Below, in pieces: positions 6,704 through 15,499 of a DNA stretch of 64,000 nt. Each line of letters starts with the position of its first letter. Position 1 is the stretch's first letter. The position numbers and the translations under genes were made by a program. Under the pieces are notes generated by a model. It ran no database searches and was not told where the DNA came from. It saw only the letters and a list, made by a program, of their open reading frames with translations. Source of the DNA: Thermoproteota archaeon (GTDB lineage: Archaea > Thermoproteota > Nitrososphaeria_A > Caldarchaeales > Calditenuaceae); NCBI GenBank assembly GCA_030550235.1, contig JAUQPU010000002.1, forward strand, positions 1 to 64,000. The letters run 5' to 3'.

Positions 6704-7924
6704 TCACACCACCCCTGCCAGTTTGATGGTATTTTCAACGGCTCTCAGCTCATCCTTCCTAAACAGGAATACTGGCTTGCCTGGCTCAATCTTTTCTGGA
6801 TGTTGGAGAAGGTTGAAGATGTATTCGAACTCCTCCATTGTTATGTACTTGCCTCCAAGGCCGCCTATAACCGAAATTAGTGTTTCCGGTCTTTTTCTCT
6901 CGTTATATAGCGCTCCTGCGACTTCACTGTAGATTATTCCACCGAGCCCTAGTGAGAGGTTTTGGTCGAAAACAGCTACCGCCCTCCTGTTTTTGAGGAG
7001 TCTAGCCAGCTGGGCTGCTGGGAAGGGCCTCAGCATGACTAGCTTGACTAGTCCAGCCGGCACACCTTTCTCCCTAAGCCTCAGCACAGCCTTCTTCCCA
7101 ATCGTCGTGAAAGAGTTACTCATCACCAGGACATACTCAGCATCGTCTAGATAGAACCCTTCCACAGGCTTGTGTGGCCTCCCCGTTAACTCCTCAAAGT
7201 GTCTCGAAGCCTCGTCAATGACCTCAGACGCCCTAATCATGGATTCGTGCATGTTGTGTTTGAAGTATGTGTAGAGGGAACCAGATAGTACCGATGCGCC
7301 TTTTACAACTGGTCTGCTGGGACAGAAGGGTAGGGTCGGTGTGTATGGTGGGAGGAACTCTCCAACTATTTCTTTGCTCGGTATTCTGACCGGCTCTCTG
7401 GTGAAGGAGAGATAGAAGCCATCCATGTTTACGATGGATGGCAATCTTACCCGTTTATCCTCAGATACGCGGTATGCGAGTAAAATCAGGTCAAGGACGT
7501 CTTGGCAGTTCTCTGCGTGGAGCTGTATGAAGCCACTGTCTCTTGCGGAGAGTACGTCGTTATGATCTGGCTCAAGTGTCAGTGGGGCTGCGACTCCGCG
7601 TGATACGTTTACTAGGACGAGTGGGGCTCTCCAGCCTGATATGCTGTAGAGCATTTCAAAGCCGTAGAGTAGTCCTTGACTTGATGATGCTGTGAAGACT
7701 CTTGCGCCTGCTAGAGACGCTGTGCCCGCGGCAGTTAGCATGGAGTGCTCCGACTCAAACTGGACTAGCTTAGCCTTCATTAGACCCTCACCTATCCACT
7801 TGGCTAGTGTCTCGATAATCTCGGTTTGGGGAGTTATGGGGAATGCTGGTATGTAGTCCACGTCTGCTAGTCGGGCAGCCCACGCAGCCGCTGTGTTACC
7901 TGTCATCATCTCGACTTCACGCAT
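6704..7924 (-). CDS. porA: 2-oxoacid (pyruvate):ferredoxin oxidoreductase, alpha subunit
   Basis: At 406 residues this is the normal PorA length. The N terminus has GNTAAAWAARLADVDYIPAFP followed by ITPQTEI, typical of the alpha-subunit domain that binds the pyrimidine side of TPP. The middle carries TASSSQGLLYGFEMLYS, and a transketolase-C-like domain (about 255-390) follows. It joins PorB and PorGD in the cytoplasmic enzyme that makes acetyl-CoA and reduced ferredoxin. It overlaps the 3' end of the gamma-delta gene by 8 nt and ends one base before the porB GTG, so translation is probably coupled. Confidence 0.93.
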   Translation of the reverse strand: MREVEMMTGNTAAAWAARLADVDYIPAFPITPQTEIIETLAKWIGEGLMKAKLVQFESEHSMLTAAGTASLAGARVFTASSSQGLLYGFEMLYSISGWRAPLVLVNVSRGVAAPLTLEPDHNDVLSARDSGFIQLHAENCQDVLDLILLAYRVSEDKRVRLPSIVNMDGFYLSFTREPVRIPSKEIVGEFLPPYTPTLPFCPSRPVVKGASVLSGSLYTYFKHNMHESMIRASEVIDEASRHFEELTGRPHKPVEGFYLDDAEYVLVMSNSFTTIGKKAVLRLREKGVPAGLVKLVMLRPFPAAQLARLLKNRRAVAVFDQNLSLGLGGIIYSEVAGALYNERKRPETLISVIGGLGGKYITMEEFEYIFNLLQHPEKIEPGKPVFLFRKDELRAVENTIKLAGVV

Positions 7925-8804
7925 AAATCTTCACCTCCCTAACCGCAGTGATGGCGTGCAGTGGGCACTCCTTCACGCAGATTAAACAACCCTTACAATT
8001 TTCGTAGTCGATGATTGGCTTGTTTTTCGCGTCTAGAGATATTACGGAGTCGGGGCAATAAACAAAGCATAGCATGCATCCTGTACACTTCTGATAGTCT
8101 ACAATTGGTTTGAATATCCGCCAGTTTCCTACGCGTCTCAGAGAGGCGTTGCCTACGTTGACTATGTCCTCGTAGATTACTCCCTTATATTCGAGCTGTA
8201 TGACTTCCCTCGGTGTTGTCTCGCCGTTGAGGATTTTCAATTGGGGGGTTGGGATGGTGTCGAAGACCTCGCTAACCAGCCGGAGGTTTCTCTCCAGGGC
8301 CTCTTCAGCCAGGCCGAGCTCTGATAGCTCATCGATCGTGGCCTGTATGATGGACTCTTTTGAGATTATCCCGGTTATCTTTGCAGCTGCTGCGGCTGAG
8401 GGGGAGCTTACTATGGGTTTGCCGATAACTCTCAGTGCTGCATCGGTTATGCTATATTTTATAAAGAGTTTGTCGTCGACGTTTTCGACTTGAGCCTGCT
8501 CGGACTGCGTGTTTACAAAAACTATTCCGCCGCTTTTGACCCCGTCAAGTGGCCGGGCACGCTCGTCATCTAGTAGCGTCTCATCGACCACAATGACGAT
8601 GTCTGGATCAAAGATGTAGCCCCTCTCCAGGATTGGCTCTCTGGAGATGCGTGTAAATGCTACAACAGGGGCCCCGCGTCTCTCAGCCCCATAAATCGGT
8701 GAGTCTTGGGCAATATATCCATCGAGAAAGGCAGCCCGGCCGAGAATCCGGCTGCTTGTTTTAACTCCCTGGCCTCCTCGGCCGTGAAATCTGATTTTAA
8801 GCAT
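7917..8804 (-). CDS. porG: 2-oxoacid (pyruvate):ferredoxin oxidoreductase, fused gamma-delta subunit
   Basis: The 295-residue protein joins two subunits that are separate in many archaea. Residues 1-180 are the gamma domain (FHGRGGQGVKTSSRILG at the N terminus, SPIYGAERRGAPV). Residues about 230-290 are a delta-type ferredoxin with two C-x2-C-x2-C-x3-CP motifs (CTGCMLCFVYCP and CKGCLICVKECP), binding two [4Fe-4S] clusters that pass electrons to ferredoxin. It is the first gene of the operon. The ATG lies within a short perfect inverted repeat, GCATGG-ggct-CCATGC (8801-8816). TATA-like sequences follow at 8822-8829 and 8843-8850. Confidence 0.93.
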   Translation of the reverse strand: MLKIRFHGRGGQGVKTSSRILGRAAFLDGYIAQDSPIYGAERRGAPVVAFTRISREPILERGYIFDPDIVIVVDETLLDDERARPLDGVKSGGIVFVNTQSEQAQVENVDDKLFIKYSITDAALRVIGKPIVSSPSAAAAAKITGIISKESIIQATIDELSELGLAEEALERNLRLVSEVFDTIPTPQLKILNGETTPREVIQLEYKGVIYEDIVNVGNASLRRVGNWRIFKPIVDYQKCTGCMLCFVYCPDSVISLDAKNKPIIDYENCKGCLICVKECPLHAITAVREVKIYA

Positions 8805-8850
8805 GGGGCTCCATGCCCCCTCATATATAGATGCCTAAAACCTCATATAA
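8801..8850 (-). promoter_or_regulatory. por promoter region with inverted repeat over the start codon
   Basis: A 6-bp perfect inverted repeat with a 4-nt loop (8801-8816) covers the porG start codon. Minus-strand TATA-like elements lie 18-25 nt (TATATATG) and 39-46 nt upstream. If the nearer one is used, the transcript starts close to the ATG and the repeat would fold at the 5' end. If the farther one is used, there is a short leader. Which applies cannot be settled from the sequence. Confidence 0.35.
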
Positions 8851-8973
8851 GCTTTGATTATAGACACGCCTCTAATTGGTGCTTTATATAAACATTCTAC
8901 GAGTCTTATCTACATACACAGGTCTCCCTTAAAAGTCTGGTCAACATTTTCTGGGTGTAAGGAGTTGGGTGCG

Positions 8974-11088
8974 TTGAGGGGCCTCGAAGCTTTCTTCAAT
9001 CCACGCTCGATAGCAGTTCTGGGGGTGTCTCGCCACCCGGATAAAATCGGCCGGGTGATCTTCGACCGGCTTTTGAACAATAAGAGGATGGGCATTTTGA
9101 GAGCTGAGTTATACCCAGTTAATCCTGAGCTGAGGGAGCTCTATGGCCAACCTGTCTATGCAAGCCTATCGGAGATAGGTGGGTATGTGGACCTGGTTGT
9201 TATAGCTCTCCCGGCTCCTTATGTGCCGCGGGCGGTTTTGGAGGCTGGGAAAAACGGCGCTAAGGCGGCCATAGTTGTGAGTGGCGGCTTCTCCGAGGTG
9301 GGTAATGATCCACTTACAGAGAGCTTGAAAGAGGCCATTAGGCAGGCTGGCATTAGAGTCCTAGGCCCTAACACTGTCGGCGTCTTCGACCCATATACGG
9401 GGGTTAACACATTCTTTACAAAAGATGTTAAGCCCTTCTCAGACGGGAGGGTCGCGCAGAGCTTCATTTTCCCCGGCAGGGGGAGTATAGTGGTCATCTC
9501 TCAAAGCGGGGCTCTCGCCCACTACATCCTCGAGTCGCTTGCTGAGAGGGGTGTGGGGGTGAGGGCGGTGGCCTGTGTGGGGAATCAAATCGACATCAAC
9601 ATATCTGAGCTTCTCTCTTACTTCACTGGAGACCGGCTAGCCTCTGTCGTGGCGATTTACATCGAGGGTGTTGTTGAAGGGAGAGAGCTGCTTAACAAGC
9701 TTCTAGAACTGAGGCGTAGTGGGAAGTATGTTGTCGTACTTAAGGCTGGGAGGACCCCTGCGGGTAGAAGGGCAGCATACACGCATACGGCCAGCATGGT
9801 GGGTGAGTGGGAGGTCTATGCCGGAGCCCTAAAACAGGTTGGGGCAGTAGTTGTAGATAATGTTAAGGAATTGGCAGATGTGTCTCTGGCCCTGAGTCTG
9901 CAGAGGCCTCCGAAGGGGAGGCGCCTCGCTATATTGACCAACGCAGGAGGCTTCTCCGTTATGGTATCTGACTTAGCCCAGGCAAACGGCCTAGAGATTA
10001 CATCTCTTCCAAGCGAGTATATTGGGAGACTGGAGCGCTTAAAAAGTGAGGGAAAGATACCTCTAGTATCTGTCACCTCCAATCCCATAGACCTCAGCGG
10101 TAGCGCCGACTCAGCGGCCTTTGAGGAGGCCTATAGGATCGTCTCCGAGGCCGGAGTATTCGACATCCACCTCCTGATGCCTTTTCATGTTCCCCCTCTA
10201 ATGGATGAGAGTGTTGTGGCTAGGCTTGCAAATATAGCTAGGAGCTCTAATGCGACGGTTGTCGGATGCGACGGCGGCAATACGGAATGGTCTATAGCGA
10301 TGAGAACCCTCATGATCAACAATGGAATCCCAGCATACAGGGAAGTCGAGGACGCAATCAAGGTCCTGACACTCATCAGCCGCGTCTACAACCCCTCGAA
10401 GCAGAGCTTCCCCAGCTTTGAGATAAGAGCTAACAAGGCCTCTAAACCCATCAGGAGGCCCGTCCTGCTCGAGCTTATGGAAAAGTACGGGATACCAGTT
10501 GCGATAGAGGAGGTTGTATATGGGGAGGTAGAGGCGGTCGAGGCTGCTGAAAGGATAGGATATCCAGTAGCTATGAAGATAGCCTCTGAGAAGATAGCCC
10601 ATAAAACTGATGTCGGTGGAGTTTTGGTTGGCGTAGCTGGTAGGCATCAGGTTGTGGAGTCTTTCAGAAAACTGGCATGGGTCGCCGAGAGGCTGGGCGT
10701 CAGAGATGACGGTATAGCTGTCCAGCAGATGGTTAGTGGGCTTGAACTTATAGTCGGGTCTAAGATTGACGAAGTTTTCGGGCCCGTCGTAACTGTCGGC
10801 CTGGGCGGCATCCTGACAGAGGTGGTTCGAGACTTCATAACCTTCATAGCTCCGGTAGGAGAGGACGAGGTTGGCGAGATGCTTAGGAGTCTAAGGCTCG
10901 CAAGATTGCTCGAGGGATTTAGAGGGCTCCCACCGGTCAATAAGGAAAGACTACGCGAGATAATAGCCAGCTTCTCAAGGATAGCGTTTGAGAACCCATC
11001 GATAACCCAGATAGAAATAAACCCCCTAATGGTCTGCGGTGAGAAGATAGCGGCCGTGGACGTTAGGGGCTGGCAATCCGAAGCATAG
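8974..11088 (+). CDS. acd: Acetate-CoA ligase (ADP-forming), fused alpha-beta
   Basis: About 704 residues, the size of single-chain ADP-forming acyl-CoA synthetases. The alpha part has a CoA-binding Rossmann domain (FFNPRSIAVLGVSRHP) and a succinyl-CoA-ligase-like domain with the phospho-His in THTASM (H271). The beta part (about 490-700) is an ATP-grasp domain (MEKYGIPVAIEEVV, IAHKTDVGGV, QIEINPLMV). It converts acetyl-CoA, ADP and phosphate to acetate, CoA and ATP in the cytoplasm. I chose TTG 8974 because AAGGAG lies 9 nt upstream and the family begins there. An in-frame ATG at 8854 would add 40 residues unlike the family. It is divergent from the por operon, and together they form the acetate-producing energy step. 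Confidence 0.92.
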   Translation: MRGLEAFFNPRSIAVLGVSRHPDKIGRVIFDRLLNNKRMGILRAELYPVNPELRELYGQPVYASLSEIGGYVDLVVIALPAPYVPRAVLEAGKNGAKAAIVVSGGFSEVGNDPLTESLKEAIRQAGIRVLGPNTVGVFDPYTGVNTFFTKDVKPFSDGRVAQSFIFPGRGSIVVISQSGALAHYILESLAERGVGVRAVACVGNQIDINISELLSYFTGDRLASVVAIYIEGVVEGRELLNKLLELRRSGKYVVVLKAGRTPAGRRAAYTHTASMVGEWEVYAGALKQVGAVVVDNVKELADVSLALSLQRPPKGRRLAILTNAGGFSVMVSDLAQANGLEITSLPSEYIGRLERLKSEGKIPLVSVTSNPIDLSGSADSAAFEEAYRIVSEAGVFDIHLLMPFHVPPLMDESVVARLANIARSSNATVVGCDGGNTEWSIAMRTLMINNGIPAYREVEDAIKVLTLISRVYNPSKQSFPSFEIRANKASKPIRRPVLLELMEKYGIPVAIEEVVYGEVEAVEAAERIGYPVAMKIASEKIAHKTDVGGVLVGVAGRHQVVESFRKLAWVAERLGVRDDGIAVQQMVSGLELIVGSKIDEVFGPVVTVGLGGILTEVVRDFITFIAPVGEDEVGEMLRSLRLARLLEGFRGLPPVNKERLREIIASFSRIAFENPSITQIEINPLMVCGEKIAAVDVRGWQSEA

Positions 11089-11341
11089 AGGCTTAGATAA
11101 TAATGCGTGGAGGTGGCGACATCGCCTTCTAAAAATAGGGCCTGTGAGCCCTGTTCGGCGGGCCTAAATCTATAAGATGAGGTGGGGCTTCCAAGCCAAA
11201 TGTCCTCTCCTGTAAAAGAGAGACGAGTGTCATAGAATTACATAAAATTGTATGATTCTGAGCTAATCTTCACATCAAATTTCTAATTATGATGGAAACT
11301 ATTGTGCGCATCCACGTTCTTTACACCCTCCGCTCTACCTT
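11089..11341. other. Intergenic region before the heme-copper complex
   Basis: Two small GC-rich hairpins follow the acd stop: GGCG-acat-CGCC (11115-11126) and GGGC-ctgtga-GCCC (about 11138-11151). Both are too weak to call a terminator with confidence. The rest is AT-rich with no gene seen. The start of the next gene is ATG at 11345 or 11348 or within a base or two of 11342, so promoter placement is uncertain. Confidence 0.3.
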
Positions 11342-11920
11342 TTGATGATGTATCCACAGCTAGTTATTGAGGGTGTTTATTTCGCGATAATCTCGATAGT
11401 TATGGTCTTCATCATAGTGTTCTATATTCTTACGAGTAGGGCTCGTAGGAGTGTGGAATCTAGTAATGTACACTCAGAGGCAGGGGGGATGGAGAGGGGT
11501 GAGAGGAACTGGATGCTCTTTCTATTCTCTATTGCGTTGATTGGAAACATAGTCTTCCTATCTCCATTGTTACCCTCGGCGCGAAACACGCTCTATTCCC
11601 CTGAGCCAGCCTTGAGGGTGGAAATCCACGTGGAGGATTACAAGTTTCATCTCCCAGAGAAGACTATCAGGATTCCTGCAAAAACGCCTGTAGAGTTCGT
11701 CGTCGTGTCTGAGGACCTGGTTTATGGGTTTGGAATATTCAGGAAGGACGGCACTATTGTCTTCCAGATGCAGGTTGTCCCTAAGCCGTATGTGAACAGG
11801 ATTATCTGGGTCTTCGAGGAGCCTGGGACCTATGATATCAGGTCGACAGAGTATAGTGGACCTCTCCACCCCTGGATGTTTGTTTCTGACGCCATAGTTG
11901 TTGAAGAGGTGGGCAAGTGA
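11342..11920 (+). CDS. Heme-copper oxidase subunit II-like protein lacking the CuA site
   Basis: 192 residues: two membrane helices (about 8-30 and 57-77), then a cupredoxin-fold domain (about 90-190). That domain aligns with oxidase subunit II, where CuA is held by a C-x3-C-x3-H-x2-M motif. Here the pattern is S168-x3-S172-x3-H176-x2-M179. The upstream His is Tyr (VYGFGIF, Y128), and the protein has no cysteine. CuA is therefore absent, as in quinol oxidases. It overlaps the subunit I gene by 4 nt (GTGATG junction), so the two are translated together. Its role would be structural, or docking for quinol or another donor. Confidence 0.8.
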   Translation: MMMYPQLVIEGVYFAIISIVMVFIIVFYILTSRARRSVESSNVHSEAGGMERGERNWMLFLFSIALIGNIVFLSPLLPSARNTLYSPEPALRVEIHVEDYKFHLPEKTIRIPAKTPVEFVVVSEDLVYGFGIFRKDGTIVFQMQVVPKPYVNRIIWVFEEPGTYDIRSTEYSGPLHPWMFVSDAIVVEEVGK

Positions 11921-13503
11921 TGAACGAGGATGAGAGAAAGATTCTCGCGCTGAGGTTTGCCCTTGTTGCACTGCTCTTTTTTGCACTAGCGGGCATCGAA
12001 GGCATATTGATGCGTCTAAGAATCTTAAACCAGCTTACAGCCTTCTTTGACGAGAGGCACTACTACTCCATGATGACTGCACACCCGTTCGTTGGTATCT
12101 ACGGCTGGGCATACATGGCCGTGATGGGCGCGTTCTACTTCCTAGTCCCATATGTGATGAAGAGGGATATCTACAGTAAGCGGGCAGCCTATGCGAGTTT
12201 CTGGCTGATGATCATAGGGATAGCGATTATCTGGACAACAACATTCGTCACACACTACGCCCCCCTCTACACGCTTTACTGGCCTATTCCTATTGCGATT
12301 GAGCTGGCGGGTTGGCATCCCGCTGCTATATTCTCGTTCGGCATAGGCGTGACGCTGGTTCTAGCCGCGGTGCTAGTCTTCTTCTTCAACATGTTCGCGA
12401 CGATTTTCCTTCCAGTGAGGGTTGAGTTGAACGGCGGTGAGAGGCTGGGGGCTGGATATGTCTTCAAGGAGCTTATGCTGACTGCATTTAACCTCGATAA
12501 GCTCTGGGCCAAGGTTAAGGGAATCCCGCACTACACCGCCAGAGTCTTCAACTATCCAGTCTTCGTAGTGGCAGTTTTTAGGGGATGCGTCGACACTACC
12601 TTGAACGCGTTCGTTATAGGTGGTGTGGGGCTGCTCCTCGCCTCCTTCGGCTTATATCATCTAATATCAGGCGACTCCCCTGGCTTCGCATTGATTGACC
12701 CGCTAGTCTATAAGAATGTCTTCTGGTGGGGCCTAGACCTGATCGCCGATGGCAACGTCTTGATATTTACTGCGGGGACTTGGTATCTCGTGGTGCCCCT
12801 TCTACTTAATAGGCGTCTCTACGGCGAACCTGTTGTGAGGGCAGTGATTCTTGCGGACTTAGTCGTATCGTTGTTTGTGTGGAACCACCACATGCTCGCA
12901 GATACGCCCCAGCCCCTGGCCCTCCAGATACAGGGCCAGCTCTTCACCTGGGGAGAGTTGATAACAATGGGTCTCACAATATTCGCGGTGCTTGCAACCA
13001 TTTGGCATGCCAGGCCAGTCAAGTATTCGGCGCCGCTAAAATTCATTTTAGCCTCCATGACTGGATACGCTATAGGCGGCTTGGCAGGGATAATCCAGGC
13101 AAATTACGCAGCTAACAGGTATTTCCACAACACGCAGTGGGTAATCGGAATACATGGGCATATACAGTTGATTGTTGGGCTCTCCTTGACGATCTTCGCA
13201 GCAATCTATGCATTGTTCCCACTCCTTACTGGGAAGACTCTCAGCGAGAGGCTTGCCGATGCGCATCTCCTGTTGATGGCTGTTGGCGGAGTCGTCATGG
13301 GACTCGCCATGGGGATGGCCGGCACGCTCGGAATGCTGAGGAGGACGCTCTACCCGATGGGCCTCGGGGTATATAAGCCTTATATGATTGTCGCGGTAGC
13401 GGGTGCTTTAATGATGGCCACCGGCTTTGTCGTATTCTTAATAAACGTCATCAGGACAGTCGGTCTGTCAACACTCATCAAGCTATTCCTTCCCCAGAGA
13501 TAG
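11917..13503 (+). CDS. Heme-copper oxidase/NO-reductase superfamily subunit I with altered active site
   Basis: 528 residues with about 12-14 membrane helices. The superfamily His ligands are visible: H56 (TAHPFVG, low-spin heme), H324-H325 (WNHHML, metal B), and H413/H415 (GIHGHIQL, active-site and low-spin heme). The helix VI segment that is H-P-E-V-Y in oxidases reads D274-L-I-A-D278 (WWGLDLIADGN). The third metal-B His and the cross-linked Tyr are therefore both Asp. Non-canonical active sites of this type occur in NO-reductase-like families (eNOR, sNOR, gNOR, nNOR have been described), so NO reduction or another O2/NO chemistry is possible. It acts in the membrane with the CuA-less subunit II. 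I assign the superfamily firmly and the substrate not at all. Confidence 0.88.
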   Translation: MMNEDERKILALRFALVALLFFALAGIEGILMRLRILNQLTAFFDERHYYSMMTAHPFVGIYGWAYMAVMGAFYFLVPYVMKRDIYSKRAAYASFWLMIIGIAIIWTTTFVTHYAPLYTLYWPIPIAIELAGWHPAAIFSFGIGVTLVLAAVLVFFFNMFATIFLPVRVELNGGERLGAGYVFKELMLTAFNLDKLWAKVKGIPHYTARVFNYPVFVVAVFRGCVDTTLNAFVIGGVGLLLASFGLYHLISGDSPGFALIDPLVYKNVFWWGLDLIADGNVLIFTAGTWYLVVPLLLNRRLYGEPVVRAVILADLVVSLFVWNHHMLADTPQPLALQIQGQLFTWGELITMGLTIFAVLATIWHARPVKYSAPLKFILASMTGYAIGGLAGIIQANYAANRYFHNTQWVIGIHGHIQLIVGLSLTIFAAIYALFPLLTGKTLSERLADAHLLLMAVGGVVMGLAMGMAGTLGMLRRTLYPMGLGVYKPYMIVAVAGALMMATGFVVFLINVIRTVGLSTLIKLFLPQR

Positions 13504-13578
13504 TCTATAGGCCCTGCCTAGGCTGGATGGTTTAATTCTGAAAGATTTTTGTCCTCGTTCGGCATATAATCCTTTGGA

Positions 13579-14346
13579 TTGAGTGGCAGTATAGCTCCCT
13601 ATCTATTTGAGAAGAAGAAGGTTGAGCAGGGGACTCCAATCATTGAGGGCCTCCCTGAGATTGGGCTGGTAGGCACTATTACGACGGCTTACATCTCCTC
13701 GGCCTTGAAGGGTTATGCTGTGGGATATATCGAGATCCCGGATGTCCCGCCGATAGTGACGGTCTTGGAGTCTAGGATATTGGAGCCCTGTAGGCTGTAT
13801 AGTGTCTCTCTCGAACAGCGTCAGCTACTCCTGCTCTACTCTGATGTCCCTGTGCCTCCGAAGAGTATGTGGAGCATCGCCAACTCCATCACCGAGATAG
13901 CCTCTACGATTAAGTCGCCGATAATATCGGTGGGGGGAATTCCTGAGCCTGATAGGCTTGATATTGAGAAGCCCAAAGTCTATGTCCTCTCGAATGATGA
14001 GGAGTTGATTAAGATGGCGATGGCAACCGAGTATGTCCAGAGGTTTGAGAACGGTTATCTTACAGGGGTTAAGGCTGCGATTCTCAAGAGCGCTGCTAGG
14101 AGGGATGTGAAGGTACTTCTGGCCTTAGTTCAGAGTCACATGAATTACCCCGACCCTGGTGCGGCTGCCGAGGTTGTGACATTCCTCAACAAGCTATTAG
14201 GCATGAGTATCCCCATCGACCCCCTCCTGGAGCAGGCGGAGCAGCTCAAGATGCAGATGAGGGACCTTATGCGTAGGACAAGCACAAATCTCTCGATGAT
14301 GCCGATCGGCCTCCAGCTCGAGTCTCCCCCAGGCTACATCAGGTGA
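13579..14346 (+). CDS. PAC2 family protein (proteasome assembly chaperone-like)
   Basis: 255 residues starting at TTG 13579, matching the archaeal PAC2 family. It shows an N-terminal IIEGLPEIGLVGTITTAYI strand-turn-helix with the family's G-x-P-x-x-G-L-V-G pattern and ISVGGIPEPD in the middle. A C-terminal helical tail (about 215-245) carries LLEQAEQLKMQMRDLM. Eukaryotic relatives help proteasome assembly. Archaeal members are ATP-grasp/PAC2-like proteins of uncertain function. The Hsp20 gene starts 6 nt after its stop, suggesting a protein-quality-control operon. Confidence 0.85.
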   Translation: MSGSIAPYLFEKKKVEQGTPIIEGLPEIGLVGTITTAYISSALKGYAVGYIEIPDVPPIVTVLESRILEPCRLYSVSLEQRQLLLLYSDVPVPPKSMWSIANSITEIASTIKSPIISVGGIPEPDRLDIEKPKVYVLSNDEELIKMAMATEYVQRFENGYLTGVKAAILKSAARRDVKVLLALVQSHMNYPDPGAAAEVVTFLNKLLGMSIPIDPLLEQAEQLKMQMRDLMRRTSTNLSMMPIGLQLESPPGYIR

Positions 14347-14352
14347 TGAGAT

Positions 14353-14772
14353 ATGTATCGGCGTAGAAGAAGTATCTTCGACATAATGAGGGAGATGGAA
14401 GAGGCGTTTGAGGAGGAGGTGGAGAGCATGCTGGTGCACCTAAAGGAGCTGGAGCTCTCGAGCCGCTGTCTCGAGCCCTTCTACGAGCTCTTCGAGAAGC
14501 CTGAGGAGTATATCTTGAGGGTGGATATCCCTGGGGCTGATAGAGGTAAGCTTGAGGTTAGGGCGAGAGGTAGGCTTGTCAGCATCTATGCTCCATGCAA
14601 CTACTCTGTCCCCTATAGGGATGGTGTGAGGACATGCGCCACATGCTATAGGCTCGAGGTTGAGCTGCCTGCAGATGCCTCGTGGGAGGGTGTTAGGCAA
14701 AGGTATAGGGAGGGTGTATTGGAGCTCAGGATTCCTAGGAATGTTCGGGAGTACCGTATAAAAATAGAGTAG
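14353..14772 (+). CDS. Small heat shock protein, Hsp20/alpha-crystallin family
   Basis: 139 residues. The N-terminal region (1-45) is acidic and helical. The alpha-crystallin domain (about 50-139) has YILRVDIPGADRGKLEVRARGRLVSIYAP and later VLELRIPRN, matching the A-x-x-x-n-G-v-L-x-i-x-x-P pattern. The beta5-beta6 loop holds two Cys (CATCYR) plus CNYS, unusual for the family. Hsp20 proteins are ATP-independent cytoplasmic holdases. It is 6 nt behind the PAC2 gene and likely cotranscribed. Confidence 0.85.
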   Translation: MYRRRRSIFDIMREMEEAFEEEVESMLVHLKELELSSRCLEPFYELFEKPEEYILRVDIPGADRGKLEVRARGRLVSIYAPCNYSVPYRDGVRTCATCYRLEVELPADASWEGVRQRYREGVLELRIPRNVREYRIKIE

Positions 14773-14781
14773 GCTGTGTTG

Positions 14782-15423
14782 TCATTCCTCTTCATGCCCT
14801 AGGGTGGCTAGGGCTGCTGCTATTGCGCCGTTCTCTGCATCCTGGAGGTTATTGGCTCCCGAGATTATTATTACATCTCCCTCCACAGGCTTTATCTCCT
14901 CAACTATCCTGCCGGCAAAGTCAGGATGCTCACCTGTCACATCACTTATACCAGGCATAAGCAGCCTGCCACCCTGATAGACAAGTGTGATTGCGCCGGA
15001 CGCACCGGCCCTAACCGCCGCGTCGCGCTGCTCCAGGCCCATCTTCACAAGGCCCGCTGCACCCTTAACAGCAATCCCCACACTGTAGGGGTATGGCCAG
15101 GTGTCTCTAATGTTGAGGCGATACGGCCTACTTATCCTGGCGGTCAGCTCCCTATAGAGTGCTTTGGCATAATCTGTAAGGAAGCATCCCGCCCTATCCG
15201 TCTCGACAAGGCCCTCCGACTTGAGCCGCGAGAGGAGCGTTCTGGCCACCCCCTCCCCAAGCCCCAGGGTCGCTGCCAGCCTCTTCCTCCCAATCCCCGG
15301 GTTCTCCGCGACAAGATAGATGGCCCTCAGGATGTGGATATGGCTGAATGTGGGCAGGGGACCGGGCTGACCCTGACCCGACGCCCTCCTAATAACCTCT
15401 AATACCCTCAACCACCTACCCAC
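14782..15423 (-). CDS. DUF4443 protein with N-terminal winged helix
   Basis: 213 residues. Residues about 25-90 form a winged helix (HILRAIYLVAENPGIGRKRL, then LLSRLKSEGLVE), and the C-terminal domain (about 100-213) matches the archaeal DUF4443 family (PYSVGIAVKG, VIIISGANNLQDAENGA). The DUF4443 part probably binds a ligand or oligomerises, so this is a likely transcription regulator. It is convergent with the Hsp20 gene with only 9 nt between stops. Its target is unknown. The 15424-15499 gap it shares with the divergent methyltransferase gene is a possible site of action. Confidence 0.75.
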   Translation of the reverse strand: MGRWLRVLEVIRRASGQGQPGPLPTFSHIHILRAIYLVAENPGIGRKRLAATLGLGEGVARTLLSRLKSEGLVETDRAGCFLTDYAKALYRELTARISRPYRLNIRDTWPYPYSVGIAVKGAAGLVKMGLEQRDAAVRAGASGAITLVYQGGRLLMPGISDVTGEHPDFAGRIVEEIKPVEGDVIIISGANNLQDAENGAIAAALATLGHEEE

Positions 15424-15499
15424 GAATCAGCATCCGCCCGGAATAAAAACCATAGTGAATTAATTATATCACTTCCCCCCAGCAAGTTATCACCTGTAG

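Noticed and set aside
8854..8973. Upstream in-frame ATG extension of the acetyl-CoA synthetase
   Set aside because: The extra 40 residues do not resemble the family and a Shine-Dalgarno sequence points to TTG 8974.
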